NCBI RefSeq assembly: GCF_030265065.1
Contig: NC_080413.1
Coordinates: forward strand, 20,807,501 to 20,871,500
DNA length: 64,000 nt
Direction of reading: 5' to 3'
DNA from: Corythoichthys intestinalis
Lineage: Eukaryota; Chordata; Actinopteri; Syngnathiformes; Syngnathidae
A program made the translations under genes and the position numbers. Below are positions 25,718 to 38,765 of the stretch, piece after piece (positions within the stretch are counted from its first letter, which is position 1; each line of letters opens with the position of its first letter). Under the pieces are notes generated by a model. The model saw nothing but the letters and a program-made list of their open reading frames with translations. It had not been told where the DNA came from and did not search any database.

Positions 25718-25844
25718 ACATATATATATACACATATTGACACTGTTTGAATTTAATTTTTAAGTTCAATCAATAATTTTTGTTTTTTGTTTTATTGCTT
25801 TACAACTTTTGGAGACAACATTTTAACGGCTAGGTCTTTATTTC

Positions 25845-26075
25845 AAAAGGGAAGTTCAGAATTTTTTACATTAGGCTTTATCTTGGCATCAGCGGGGGTT
25901 TAATTAGTCGTTGGAGTTGATTTAAACAAATTTTGTGCAGTTCGTCAGTTATTTGTTAATTTTAGGGCTCCGGAATGGCTAAGCTCGGGCGAGTCAATGG
26001 TGGTCGACTAATTAAACCCCCGCTAACTCAAAGATTATGCCTTATGTGAAAAACTTAATTACACGCGATGACATT
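25845..26075. repeat. Palindromic MITE shared with 19485-19705
   Basis: The two halves mirror each other around the centre: CAGAATTTTTTACATTAGGC and GCGGGGGTTTAATTAGTCG at left, AATTAAACCCCCGCTAAC at right. In both places it adjoins the same hAT segment, so the pair came as one composite. Confidence 0.6.
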
Positions 26076-26371
26076 TTTCTGTTATTTTTATGTTGAGGCA
26101 GCAAAAGGTAAAAAAATTGGTAAAAAGTAACTGATAAGTTACTTTTAAAGTAACTTAGTTACTATGATAATAAAGTCATCAGTAAAGTAACTAGATTAAT
26201 TTTTTGAGGTGTAATCAGTAATCAGTAATTAAATTACTCTTTTAAGTAATCCGTGACAACACTGGTCGCGCATGCGTACAGTAACAAAGTCTATAACCAG
26301 AAGCATAAGCGAATGTATTTATTTGTTATTTTATTTTATTTTTAATGGAAATTGTTAATGGATAATATTTG

Positions 26372-27830
26372 AATGAATGAATGAATGAATGAATTTATTG
26401 TCATTGTCATTGTCATCATCATCAGTATCATTGACAGTTACAGAGTGTGGGATAGTTTGGCCAAGAAAGAGAAACATTGACACAGAATATGGAGTAATTT
26501 GCCCGAAAAGATGATGACAGACCAAGGAAGACGGGAAAAAAGCATATGCTTATCGATACCCGTCCCCCAACAGCCCAAGACGCACAGTCTAGCATGTTAG
26601 TGTTGCATAGTCCATTTTTTTACTCATATATCTTTCCAAAAGTCATTGATTTCCATGGCATTTCGCAATATTGTCAATTTGAGTAGGTTCATTGGATAGG
26701 TTGATCATTGTAGAAAATATTTTGTCCAATGAGCTAAGTGTCCAGTCAAGGAGCTCCATCTCACAGCGCGCATGTTGCAATAGCAGATCAGTGATCTAAT
26801 TTTGCTGGAGGGCATATCTTCAGCATGCAATGTTATGTCTTAGTCTCTGTCCTTGACATTTAATCATCCTTTGTTTGCGTTTTTGTTGTGGGAACAATTT
26901 GTTGCGAATGTGTGTGTGCAGTGCAGCTAGTGTATGTCTCATTTTGGTCCATGTAACGATTTAGTATAGTTTCTTTGTACATCTTTTTGAAGTAACTCAA
27001 TGATTTTATACTCCATAGGCGAGCCCCAATGTGCGTAATCGAGAAAGATTTTAATGTTGTCCTAGTTGCCCGATAGGAAAACAATCTGGTTCCTCTTAGG
27101 TCATAGTTTGATTCCCTTAGTTGGAATAGAGCTTGTAGGTTAGGCGGGAGACTGTTTGCGTGGGCCTTGTACATCATTTAAACTTTTATCTTCATATCTT
27201 GCGACTTGACAAGGATTTTGCAATCTGAGACCCAGGTGCTGGCAATTTTTCCCTCTTTCTTGAGCATTTCGGCGAGTCAAGTTGTCATTTAGAAAAATCT
27301 TCGTTCCTTTCAGGCGGTGGGGCTGGTTAAGCAGGGCAACCTTGCTCTTGTGGTCTGCCAACTTCACGACCACCGTCGCCGGTCCTCTCCCCCCAGCTGG
27401 GAGCAGAAAGCAGTGACGGATGTCCTGCGGTTCCACATTTATTCCAATATTATTCTTGCAGCTTGGCGATTGCCTGCTGAGCCACAGGTGGGCTAGCGGC
27501 CTCGGCAAATGATCTAGGCGTCAGTTGTAATCCAGAGATGATGAGATCATTTGCGCGTCTTCCTTGGTCGAGTTCATCAACCAAAATTTCCAGCCTTTTG
27601 ATGCGAATCTCCTTCTCCTCAACCGCTTGCTTGAGCTTCTCGTTTTCAGCGCGCATCAGCTGTAATTCTTTCGTGACTTCTCGATTCTGGCTTTGAATCA
27701 GGTTAGTCAGAGAGGCCTCCATTTTTTGGATGGAGGATTTGACTTCATCCAGATCCTCAGGTTTCAGAGTTTTCGGAGCCATACTGGAGTCGTGTTTTCA
27801 GGCTGGCCCTGGCCCTGAGCTCTTATCGGT
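26372..27830 (-). mobile_element. LINE (non-LTR retrotransposon) with large internal deletion
   Basis: On minus, ORF1 starts at 27782 (MAPKTLKPEDLDEVKSS) with a coiled coil (ENEKLKQAVEEKEIRIKRLE) and then DLIISGLQLTPRS. A frame change follows near 27480-27500 into the RRM-like part (DIRHCFLLPAG, TVVVKLADHKSKVALL, KIFLNDNLTRRN). A second shift near the end of ORF1 leads to a stop at about 27180. Immediately after comes the last part of ORF2 (MYKAHANSLPPNLQALF, SFSITHIGARLW), so endonuclease and reverse transcriptase are gone. The 3' tail is (ATTC)n, at 26372-26396 on plus. The family looks like the L2/CR1/Jockey side of LINEs. Confidence 0.8.
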
Positions 27831-29201
27831 TAAGATAAGAGAGTGCTTCAGGCGCTCTGAAAGTGCGTCTGTACTCGTCGAGAGGCTGAAACAGAATATC
27901 CGTGATTTATATTGATATATTTATATTGACCATTTTAGTTAATTGTGTTGTGTATTGATCAAATAAAGAAACGGTGTCATTTTAACCATTAGCGTTCAAA
28001 GCTCTTTCCTGTACAGGCCTACCCCATGTGTTGTCGCAATATACAACTCAATATCATGTTCTCTTATGCACATTGATCAAGTGACAAAAAGGCAAGTCCT
28101 GCCATGTGTACTATGTGGCAACATATCATCATTAAAAAACAATGAGAGTTGCATTTCAGCTGGCAGGAGTTTCGGGTATAATTGCCTCCTACGTGTGCAA
28201 ACATTGCTCTTTAAATATAGCTGCAGTGTCATTATTGTCCACCCTCACTACACTACATGTTGCCTTCGTTGTCAAACGGGCAGAAGGAGAAGCCAAACAC
28301 AAATATAAAGTCACCTTGCTTTTTGATAAATTTATTGTTTTTCTTGCTTTCTTTTGGTAGAAGAATTTGAAAACAAATTGCAGCTTCTCTATAACTTGGG
28401 CGCCCACAGAATGCCTCGGAAGTGCAACATGGAGGAGTGAAAAAAGTGATTAGCCACCAGCCTGCAGCGGGTCACTACTAAAGGAGCCAATATATGCAGT
28501 TGTTTTTGTGCATTTGAAGGCAGGTGGTGGTGGTAAGTCAGGCAGGACGAGGATATATGTCTCGGGCAGGGAGCTCGTCAATCTATATTTGAACCTGGAG
28601 ATTCATGTACTGTATATTTGTTTACGCCCCCACTCTCCTTCTTTGGACAATGCTTTTGACATGCTAGCAGCAACTGTCACTGTGCACAAAGGCGTGTGCC
28701 GTCTGCCAGCTGGTCAGTTGAGATAGCTACTGTCGTTGTTTGGAGTGCAAGTGGGCGGTTGACCAGTGTGCACATTCTCGCCTTGACCTTGCGTTTTATC
28801 TTTCCAGGAGCTTGCAGCCTTATGGATGAATGTACAACATGTATTAGTGAGTAGGAGTTTAATGTGCGAATGTTGAAATTTAGTGCTATGTTTTGAAAGA
28901 TAATGATATCCTTTGGAATTAAGTTTTGTGCAAAAACGTGTAAAAAAAATAATTTGTTGCTATAGCAAAAGTCATTTGAACAGGTAACAAAAATCAGCAG
29001 GTCATTTGTATTTATAGCAAAAGTAAATGGTAGTTGTAGCAAAAATTATAGTAACAAAAAACTTTTTAATAATATATCATTTTTGTAATTACATACTGTA
29101 ACTTTTAGTTCTAAAATTCAGCTTCTAGAAGTCACGATTGCTTTGTATTCGCGCTACAAAGACAAGTGACTTGTGCACTAAATAGCAGTGTTGTCACAGA
29201 T
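27831..29201. other. Gene-free stretch
   Basis: Short open frames only, and none resembles a known protein. The part near 28970-29180 is A/T-rich. Confidence 0.4.
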
Positions 29202-29330
29202 TACCATAAGTTCCCGAATATAAGGCGCACCCGTGTATGATGCGCACCCCAAATTTACTTGTAAAATCTAGGGAAAATTATTGTACCCGTTTATAACGCG
29301 CACCAATAAATAGAAGAATAATAGAAAATA

Positions 29331-30326
29331 GAGATGCCGATCGATCGGGTCCCATCACGTCATTTTCAAAGTATCGGAATCGGCAAAAATAGATCGGCCA
29401 TGCCCTTTTTTAATATACATATATTTTCTAATTTAATCGTTTTCTAATTGTTTTTAACGTTACAGACATAATATGTTACACTTATCCAGAGTCTTTAGTT
29501 TAGGCTTAAGGTAGGATTATTTAATTCATCCCAATAACGGCGATAATTAATTTTTTTTTTTAAATGCATCACATTATAATATTTAACGCAATTAATGCAT
29601 GCGCTGCACGACCCACTCATGCATTGTCGCGCTCCATCTGTAATGGCGCCGTTTTGCCAATATCGAGACCTAATAGGAGGCGTAAAAAGAGTAGAGTGAA
29701 TTTTGGCAGCCTTTAGAGCCTTATTTTAATTGGATAAAGCCTTACAATCCCTCTCCCTACGATTAGAAATATCATGGGAAGCAATGTGGGGAAGCAATGT
29801 AACAATTGATCTTTTTCTTACCACCTTGTATTACATCCCATCGCAGAGAAGATATATGAATTGGTAGCACTACGCACAGTTGTGGTTTCACTTGTCATGG
29901 TTCCACTTCCCATCATGCATTGGGCATGGCCTTCAGTATCATTTACTGAAAGCTCAACAAATACACTAGATGGCAATATTTAGTCACAATATACAAAGTC
30001 ACAAGTCTTTCTATCCGTGGATCCCTCTCACAGAAAGAATGTTAATAATGTAAATGCCATCTTGAGGATTTATTGTCATAATAAACAAATACAGTACTTA
30101 TGTACTGTATGTTGAATGTATATATTCGTCCGAGTTTTATTCATTTTTTTCTTAATGCATTGCCAAAATGTATATGATCGGGAAAAATTATCGGGAATGA
30201 TTGGAATTGAATCGGGAGCAAAAAAAAAGCAATCGGATCGGGAAATATCGGGATCGGCAGATACTCAAACTAAAATGATCGGGATCGGATCGGGTGCAAA
30301 AAAACATGATCGGAACAACCCTACAA
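29331..30326. mobile_element. Nested repeat with GATCGGG-type ends
   Basis: It has many ATCGGGATCGG steps at both sides (GATGCCGATCGATCGGG at left, GATCGGAACAACCCT at right). This is recalled as a common fish DNA-transposon end. In its middle (about 29540-30140) lies a degraded relative of the TAGGGCTGTCAAA family. Confidence 0.55.
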
Positions 30327-30998
30327 GAAAACAGAGCTCGTGTACAGATACAGAAATGCCATTTTACTGACTGGTGAAACACAGCACAAGCATAGCACAT
30401 TGGTAGTTCAAAACATTACCGTAAACTGACAATATTTACGGTAATAATATGATTTGACAACTTCTCCAACTTACCAGAATCTAGGAGAAAACAAAACAGA
30501 TGTGACTTTTCTTTGAAAGGCTGCTGTATAACTTGCTCGTTTCATCATGATGAATAAATGTTTCTTCCATGGATTGATACGGTAAAATGAAAGTGAGAAC
30601 GTGAGTCGGAAATCCATGAGAGCTCATCGCTGTCAACACGACAGTAACAATAGGAACTATTGTTATTTGGGTTTGAGTTTCCTGAGGGACAGATATAGTT
30701 GACGGACACAGGAAGTCTGTGTGCTTACGTTTGTTATGGTCCGAGTTGCGGAGCTGCAATAAACGGTGACTCAAATGAGTTCAAGAAACTAAATTCTGTG
30801 CTTTATGAAGAGTTAAAAAAGCAGAATTTAACACAGACGAAATCATTCCGCCGATCAGAGTGAAGTATTACCGAAACAAAATGGTGACGTCACGTACCGT
30901 AATGGTCGGCAACGGATCGCCGCATGCGTGTCTTCAACACAACATGGCCGTGTCAATAAAAAAAAAATCGGTTTTCATATATATATATATATATATAT

Positions 30999-31612
30999 TA
31001 GGGCTGTCAAACGATTAAAATTTTTAATCGAGTTAATTACAGCTTAAAACTTAATTAATCGTAATTAATCGCAATTAATCGCAATTCAAACCATCTCTAA
31101 AATATGCCATATTTTTCTGTAAATTATTTTTGGAATGGAAAGAAAAGACAAGATGGATATATACATTCAACATACGGTACATAAGGACTGTATTTGTTTA
31201 TTATAACAATAAATCAACAGGATGGCATTAACATTATTAACATTCTGTTAAAGCGATCCATGGATAGAAAGACTTGTAGTTCTTAAAATAAAAATTTTAG
31301 TACAATTTATAGAAATTTTATATCAAAACCCCTCTTAATGTTTTCGTTTTAATGAAATTTGTAAAAATTTCAATCAAAAAATAAACTAGTAGCCCGCCAT
31401 TGTTGATGTCAATAATTACTTACACAATGCTGATGGGTGGCTGAATCCTATAAAATCAATCGCACCCAAGCGCCAGCAGAGGGCGGCAAAATTCCATAAA
31501 ACACAATTAACAAGTGGTGTTTCACTGTACCGTCATTTAAATCTGTCTGAGCGGGTAATCTGCGTTAATTGCGTCAAATATTTTAACGTGATTAATTTTT
31601 TTTTAAATTTTT
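30999..31612. mobile_element. hAT-like repeat, TAGGGCTGTCAAA family
   Basis: It starts TAGGGCTGTCAAACGATT directly after a TA microsatellite. It is collinear with the copies at 50368 and 55177 and runs out in a T-rich tract at its right end. A CTCF-like CCAGCAGAGGGCGG lies at 31473-31486. Confidence 0.7.
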
Positions 31613-32220
31613 TTTTTTTCTGTCTCCATCCATGTACCCGTTTATGCGCACCATGATTTTACAAGTTGATTTGGGGGGGGGGAAAGTGTGCGTTATATTC
31701 CGGAAATTACGGTATATGACTTTCATAACTGAAGTCATTATATAATGCAAATAAGGTTGCTTAAAACTTGATGGGGACAATTTTGGCATCCTGAAAAGTT
31801 GGTAATGTTGTGTTCCCTATGCAAACATACGCCCTTGCCTCAGATTGACCTATAAAATAATTTTAATATCTATAAAACAATAACAGCACAAACGAAACAT
31901 TTTTCAGCACAAATGAATGACATATTTCTATAAATGTGCTTCTGATGGGGGGCCAACTTCACGTAGGTCACTTAAAGTGGTTCAAAAGAGATTTGTGCTT
32001 GTAGGGTTTCGGTGGTTGCTGAGTGCAGTAACGACCAGTTTGACCAATTAGAATAACTCGTTTGACTTCTAAAACCTTGAATTTGTTTATTAGGGCACCA
32101 TTCAGTGGGGTTGACACATGTGACTGTTAAGACTGCGTGCCATACAAACGTGCACTTTCATTTTGAGCTCTAAACAGTCAGTAACAGGAGAAAATGTAAC
32201 AAACGAGCATTGTTGCGTAA

Positions 32221-33728
32221 CCTTTATTTCTAGCATCGTTTACAGGACAAAAAACATAACCGATTCGTCCATTCGAATGTTTACAAAACACAAAATACGC
32301 TAGTTTTTTTTTTTTTTTTTGGAGAGGGATTCAAGTCCTCATATAATTATGCTGTTGGCTCCTTGTTGACCTTTTGATTAGTCCTGCATCACATGCGTTA
32401 ACAACAAAGACAAATATCACAAAAATCTGACAACACTTGACAAGCATCTGTCGCTGCAACTAAATCCAACCTAAGCTAATTAAAAAATAGACTGGACTAT
32501 TTCTGTAAACATGCTCCAGTGGGGCAGTAAATTTCAATATTACCTTTAAACGTGGTACACATTAGACTGATTTTAAAGTATTTTTATTCATCCAAATACA
32601 GCACGACAAGTGATGAATCATTTAACTACTCACACCACTGGAATCTTATCTACAGTTTGCAAAAAATACATTTCTGTCAGCTTTTAGTCCAAATAAAAAG
32701 TATAATTTTACATGTTAAAACTAAAATCTCTAATTGCACTTTAAAAACCATTGTTACATACTCACAGTCAACTTAATGAACAAATCAGTCCAGGAGACAC
32801 AGTTGCATGTCCTGTAGCCAAAACAAGCATGCAAGCTCCCAGTGTCAGTTTTACTGGGCTCAGGTTAGGTTGGCTGTGGGGAATTGTGGGTCACGGCCTT
32901 TTAAAAATTCCAGTACGCTGGATGGAGTTTATATCTGATGCCTCATAGTCACGCCGCAGATGAAAATGACAGTGACAGACACAACGTGAACAGCTGTGAG
33001 CTTGGACTAGACAAAACAGCACTGCTGAGGAGGTCTCAGAGTTTTGATCACTCACTGGGCACTTTATGAGGTACATTAACAGGGTCATACACAAGACTAC
33101 AATTTTATTTTAATGGAAAGTCATTACAGCATACTGTATATTCAATATCCTTAATATCCAGCTCGGAAGCAGTATATGCCGCAGAGTTCCATAAATGCGA
33201 GGTCAGAGACAACCAAGAATGCCTCACCACACATCTAATGGACATATGCTAGGCTTTTAATACTTACTTTTTACTTTCTCCATTTTACCAGATATAAACG
33301 GTTATAAAAAGAAAGAGTACAGTGGACACAAAATGAATTCATTTCCAGGTACAAGTCAAGCTATAATGTATGATGTTGTGGCCTATTTTCTCGCCCCTCC
33401 ACACTTTCCATTAGGACATGAAAACAAACAGAGTAACGTTAGGATTTATACAGAAGAAGAATAAGGCTCACAAATAAGGTTTGTAACAAAGCAGTATCTA
33501 GAAAAGGGCTGAACACACCTGTTGAAATGCTTGGTTATTGTACTGTATTATACAAGTAGCGTACATATCAAAAAGAGAGCAATATCATGCCTATTTTCAC
33601 ATGACTTATAAGTTGGATTTGGGAATTTTGATAAAAAGGTATAATCTCGATTTTCAAATTTTGCAAAATCACTTGAAATGTCCCAAATGTACAGTAAGTG
33701 GGTGAATGTGTTTAGGACCAGTAACACC
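32221..33728. other. Unique-looking gene-free stretch
   Basis: No family ends are seen. An inverted AATAAA (TTTATT at about 32223) could mark the 3' end of a minus-strand transcript, but I see no coding exon that belongs to it. Confidence 0.3.
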
Positions 33729-33736
33729 ATGTAGAC

Positions 33737-35065
33737 CAAGGGTGTCCATTATGTCATTTGACCAGTTGATCGCAACGCTAGTATAGGTAGCTTGCAGCAT
33801 CAAAAAAAAAAAAAAAAAAAAAAAAAGAAGAAAGAAAGAAAGAAAAAAAGAAATATGTAGTATTATAGTTAGTATATATATGGCGGAAAACACAGACAAG
33901 GCTGAAAAAGCAGTTTCTGCTCTTGCACCCCTCTTTAAAATAAGCAGCTGTAATTTAAGCCCAACGAACTGTTGTGTTTGATAGAACAATATGCTGCCAT
34001 GGCAGTTTCATGGCGCATTAAGCCCCAGAACTATTTGTAATTTGTCCGTTTTACCCTGGAGACCCCCGTTTACAGACACCGCGCAATCGCTTTTGTTTCA
34101 ACCCAGCCGTAAAAAGAAGGTAAGTAATTATATTTATTATACGAAATATCTATCATTTTTTAGCTTAGAATCATTAATTGATGTCTAATTTTTAGTTTAA
34201 AAAAACAAACAAAATTATTCACTTGCATAGTTTAAACTCTTAAACAAATTAAGTCACAATGAAAAAACTAGTGTCTGTAAATCGGTCACAGATATCTACC
34301 TCATTACTATCGTTTATTGTATTTTTTATTTTATTTTTTTGTTACAGTCGCATTTTCCCCGATATTTTAGATGATAAATAATCGATCCAGACAAAGGGGG
34401 GGGGGGGGGGGGGGGGACGCTTTAAAACGGTAATTTGTAAAAGAAAATCTCGAACACTCCTTGATGTCTGCGATTTCGGCATTGCGACCCTTGTTATATT
34501 ACCATGTTTCACCCATAAAATCCCCAAAAAGTCCGGCTGTGGCCATTCACAGCTGTGTTTTGACACTCGGTGAGACAAGCTACACTGAGTTTTTAGATCG
34601 AAACAAGGTAAGTACGCGATAATATCTCGTTAAAATCATGGTGTCTTAAATTACGCTCTCACCTCGAGTTAGGATTTAGGGGTTTGATTTCTTTTTTTTT
34701 CCTTTTTTTTTAAAAAGCCCTCCTGTTCAAAATTTTTCTTCACCCCAAATTGAGATTTTAACCTTTCCATTGATACATGCATATAGGACAATTTTGAAAT
34801 TTGGCCAAATTGGGGATCTCAGAGCAGAATATCAAGTCACCTGTTTTCCACCATATATATATTTTTAATGCACATTTTAATTATGTTGTGTGGGCAACAT
34901 AACCTCATATGTTGCTCACACAGCAAAATTAACTATGGTCATTTTATTTATTTATTTATTTCTGACCCCCCACGGTCCCACCCGCCCTTTACCAGCTGTT
35001 AAGGTAGATCACGGGAGTTTGTCTCCTTGAACATATCTTGGAGCAGGAAACAATGAGCACCCCTG
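33737..35065. mobile_element. hAT-type element
   Basis: The ends are CAAGGGTGTCC and GAGCACCCCTG, with flanks ATGTAGAC (33729-33736) and ATATAGAC (35066-35073), 7 of 8 alike. It has a long A run with GAAA repeats (33798-33852) and a G run of 20 or more (about 34397). Neither strand has a long frame. Confidence 0.65.
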
Positions 35066-35073
35066 ATATAGAC

Positions 35074-35818
35074 TATGTCAACATGGAGGGAAGTGTTAAG
35101 TTCCAAATAGCAGTCAAGAAAACACCACTAGAACATCTGCCGTTTTTTTGTGGTTAATCAATTCAAAAACCTTTTTTTGTTTCATCATGGCACTTGCATG
35201 TTGAACCCTATATATTTTTATTCTCCCTCTTGAAAAAAATCTGTTATTTTTCAATTGAGTTGTACAGGTTGGCGCAAAAAAGCTTTGAAATGATATAGCT
35301 TACGAAAATCTTTTAAGACCATAAGAACCTGGCACTTAAACAGCTGGTGTTTAGATTTTTTCTAGCCATTCTAAATGTTCATCTGTTCCGTCAGTCACAA
35401 TTCATTTCAATGTCACAATCCATTATTCTTTCAAATTACAAAGACACAGCTCACTGGGTCAATATAAGCATGATATACCTATAAATCCAGTCCACTTTTT
35501 AGCCTTATTTGAACTTTTAAGGCAGGAGTGGGCAAAGTATTACCTACAGTCCACAGTTGGCTCACACTGTAATTTAATCTGACAAATTGAACACTTCCAT
35601 GATGAAAGGTCTTGTAATATATTTGCCATTCATTTAGCTGTTTGACGTATAAAATGTGAGTTACATTCTTTTTTTTTCCCCATTTGGTGGGTTGCTGACC
35701 TGGCCCATTTGTCCAATTTAAAAATTAAAAGTAGACTTTGAGTTCTAAAGTTTTCCGCTCCACACATCGCACCCTTCATATGTATTTGTATTGTGTATTA
35801 TGTACTTTAGCCAGTTAC
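35074..35818. other. Unassigned A/T-rich stretch
   Basis: No repeat ends, open frame or splice-bounded exon can be supported. Confidence 0.4.
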
Positions 35819-36243
35819 CGTAATTTTCGGACTATAAGGCGCACCTGACTATCAGCTGCCACCCACCTAGTTTGACACGAAAACGGCATTTGTTCATAGA
35901 TAAGCCGCACCGGACTATAAGTCGCAGCTGTCCCAGTTGTATTATGGGAAATTTTAACCAAAAGATATTAACCGGTAACACTTTGACAGCAGCGTCATAA
36001 GACTGTCATAATTATGACACTGTCATGAGCATTAATGATGTCATGCCTTGAGTTGTTTTGTTAGGATTTTGCCCTAGTGTTTCTTGTCCATGTGATTCTC
36101 CATTGATTTCACCTGTTGCAGCCTGTTCTTTGTGTCTTGACCAATCCGCTGCCGCTTGTATCAACCACCTGTGTCTCATTGTCTCGTTACCCCATGTCTG
36201 TATTTAAGTTCCCCATGTGCTGGCGTTCTTGTTCGGTCATTGT

Positions 36244-37439
<1,196 letters not shown>

Positions 37440-38482
37440 GTCATTGTCAACATAGTGTCTTTCCAAGCGTCTGTTCTCAGTGTATGTCTGTGCCCCACAG
37501 TAAATTTCATACCCAGTCTTTTGTTTGAGTTGGGTTAGTTTGGTTGAGTTTTGTTACTTCAAAAGGATTGAACGTCTATAGTCGTCAGTGGCAGCCAATG
37601 CCAGGCAATGAGTAATTTTGGGCCATTTAAGGTCATTTACCTGTTGATTTTCAGTTACTTACTGTTGATTTTGGGGTATTTTATGGGTCACTCGCTGTTT
37701 ATTTTGCGTTACAGAACAGGAAGTGAACTAAGAATCACCCAGATGAAGAAGCAGTGACTCAAACTCAACAGGAAATGATCTGTAAATGCCCTAAAATGAA
37801 CAGAAAGTGACCTGTAAATGCCCTGAAAATCGGACCGAATGACTGTGAATGCTATGGTTTTGAATGAACGAACGTTACCATTCTAAATGGATTGGTCGTC
37901 GAGCACCGTCAATGGCTGCCTTTTTTTTTTTTTTTTTTTTTAATTGACACCTTTTTAAAACGATATCTCGATTCCTGACAGGAACATATCGATAACCTTT
38001 TGGGATACAAAGTATCACAATACATCACCATTTCGATATTTTGTCACACCCCTAATCAAAGCTTTTATGAGTTTATCACCACCCTGCCATGCTGCCTTTG
38101 CGTTTTTGCCGCTCTTGGTTTCCCTGCGTTTGGGTCCTCCATGCCTTACTCTGACAAATGAATGCTTATGACAGATGTCATTACGTGTCATCCGGCAAAT
38201 TATCTCACCTTTGAATGGATGTAAAAGATCCGGACTGGACATAAATGGAGTTGGTGATATAATTTGTTGGATGACACTTAATGACATGTCATGAGCATTT
38301 ATTAATGCCACTGACAGTATCATGTCATAATTATGACGGTCTTATGAAAGTCTTATGATGCCGCAGTCAATTCAAGTGTTACCTATTAACCCAAATAACA
38401 AATAAGCTGCACTGGACTATAAGCCGCAGGATTCAAAATGAGGGGAAAAAGTAGCGGTTTATCGTCCGAAAATTACAGAATA

Positions 38483-38765
38483 TGTTTGGAATGGTGCCTG
38501 TTGCGGTTCTGACGTTTTTGGACCATTACTTCTTTGACAACACTGGAAAATTTACAGTGAGGATTCAATTTGCTACCCACTGTTCCTCTGTACAAATAAA
38601 ACGCATAATCCAGTGAACTGATCATTTTGCTGTGGCCTCTTAATTATTTCCTGATAATTTTTTGGTCATCCCAAAGATAGCGGAGCAAGTGGGTGAATGC
38701 TCTTCTTTGTAAGACCCAACATTTCTGCAATTGTATCCCTAATAATAAACTATCCCATGAAGTGT
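38483..38765 (-). other. kcnf1 3' flank
   Basis: This is probably 3' UTR of kcnf1. It is unique-looking. An inverted AATAAA is not obvious before the nest begins, so the true 3' end is unresolved. Confidence 0.35.

Larger units (their letters stand above)
23853..26264. mobile_element. hAT element with BED-finger remnant
   Basis: The ends are CAGTGTTGTCAGTAACGCG and CCGTGACAACACTG. The flanks GACGCGCA (23845-23852) and GTCGCGCA (26265-26272) agree at 7 of 8. The left end is a 45-bp perfect palindrome (23853-23897). Inside are a transposase N-terminus remnant and nested repeats. Related end pieces lie at 14845-15343 and 19285-19480. Confidence 0.75.
29202..31713. mobile_element. 'ATAAGGCGCAC' MITE family, long copy with two insertions
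   Basis: It begins TACCATAAGTTCCCGAATAT and ends with the inverse (TATTCCGGAAATTACGGTA). The first 100 bases mirror the last 100 loosely. It shares the stretch from GAGCTCGTGTACAG to AATGAGTTCA with 5602-6240. Two other elements sit inside (29331-30326 and 30999-31612). Confidence 0.6.

Noticed and set aside
33798-33852. Possible structured regulatory A/GAAA tract
   Set aside because: It is a simple-sequence run inside a hAT element.
38015-38323. 102-codon minus-strand frame
   Set aside because: It falls within nested transposon DNA and has no recognisable domain.
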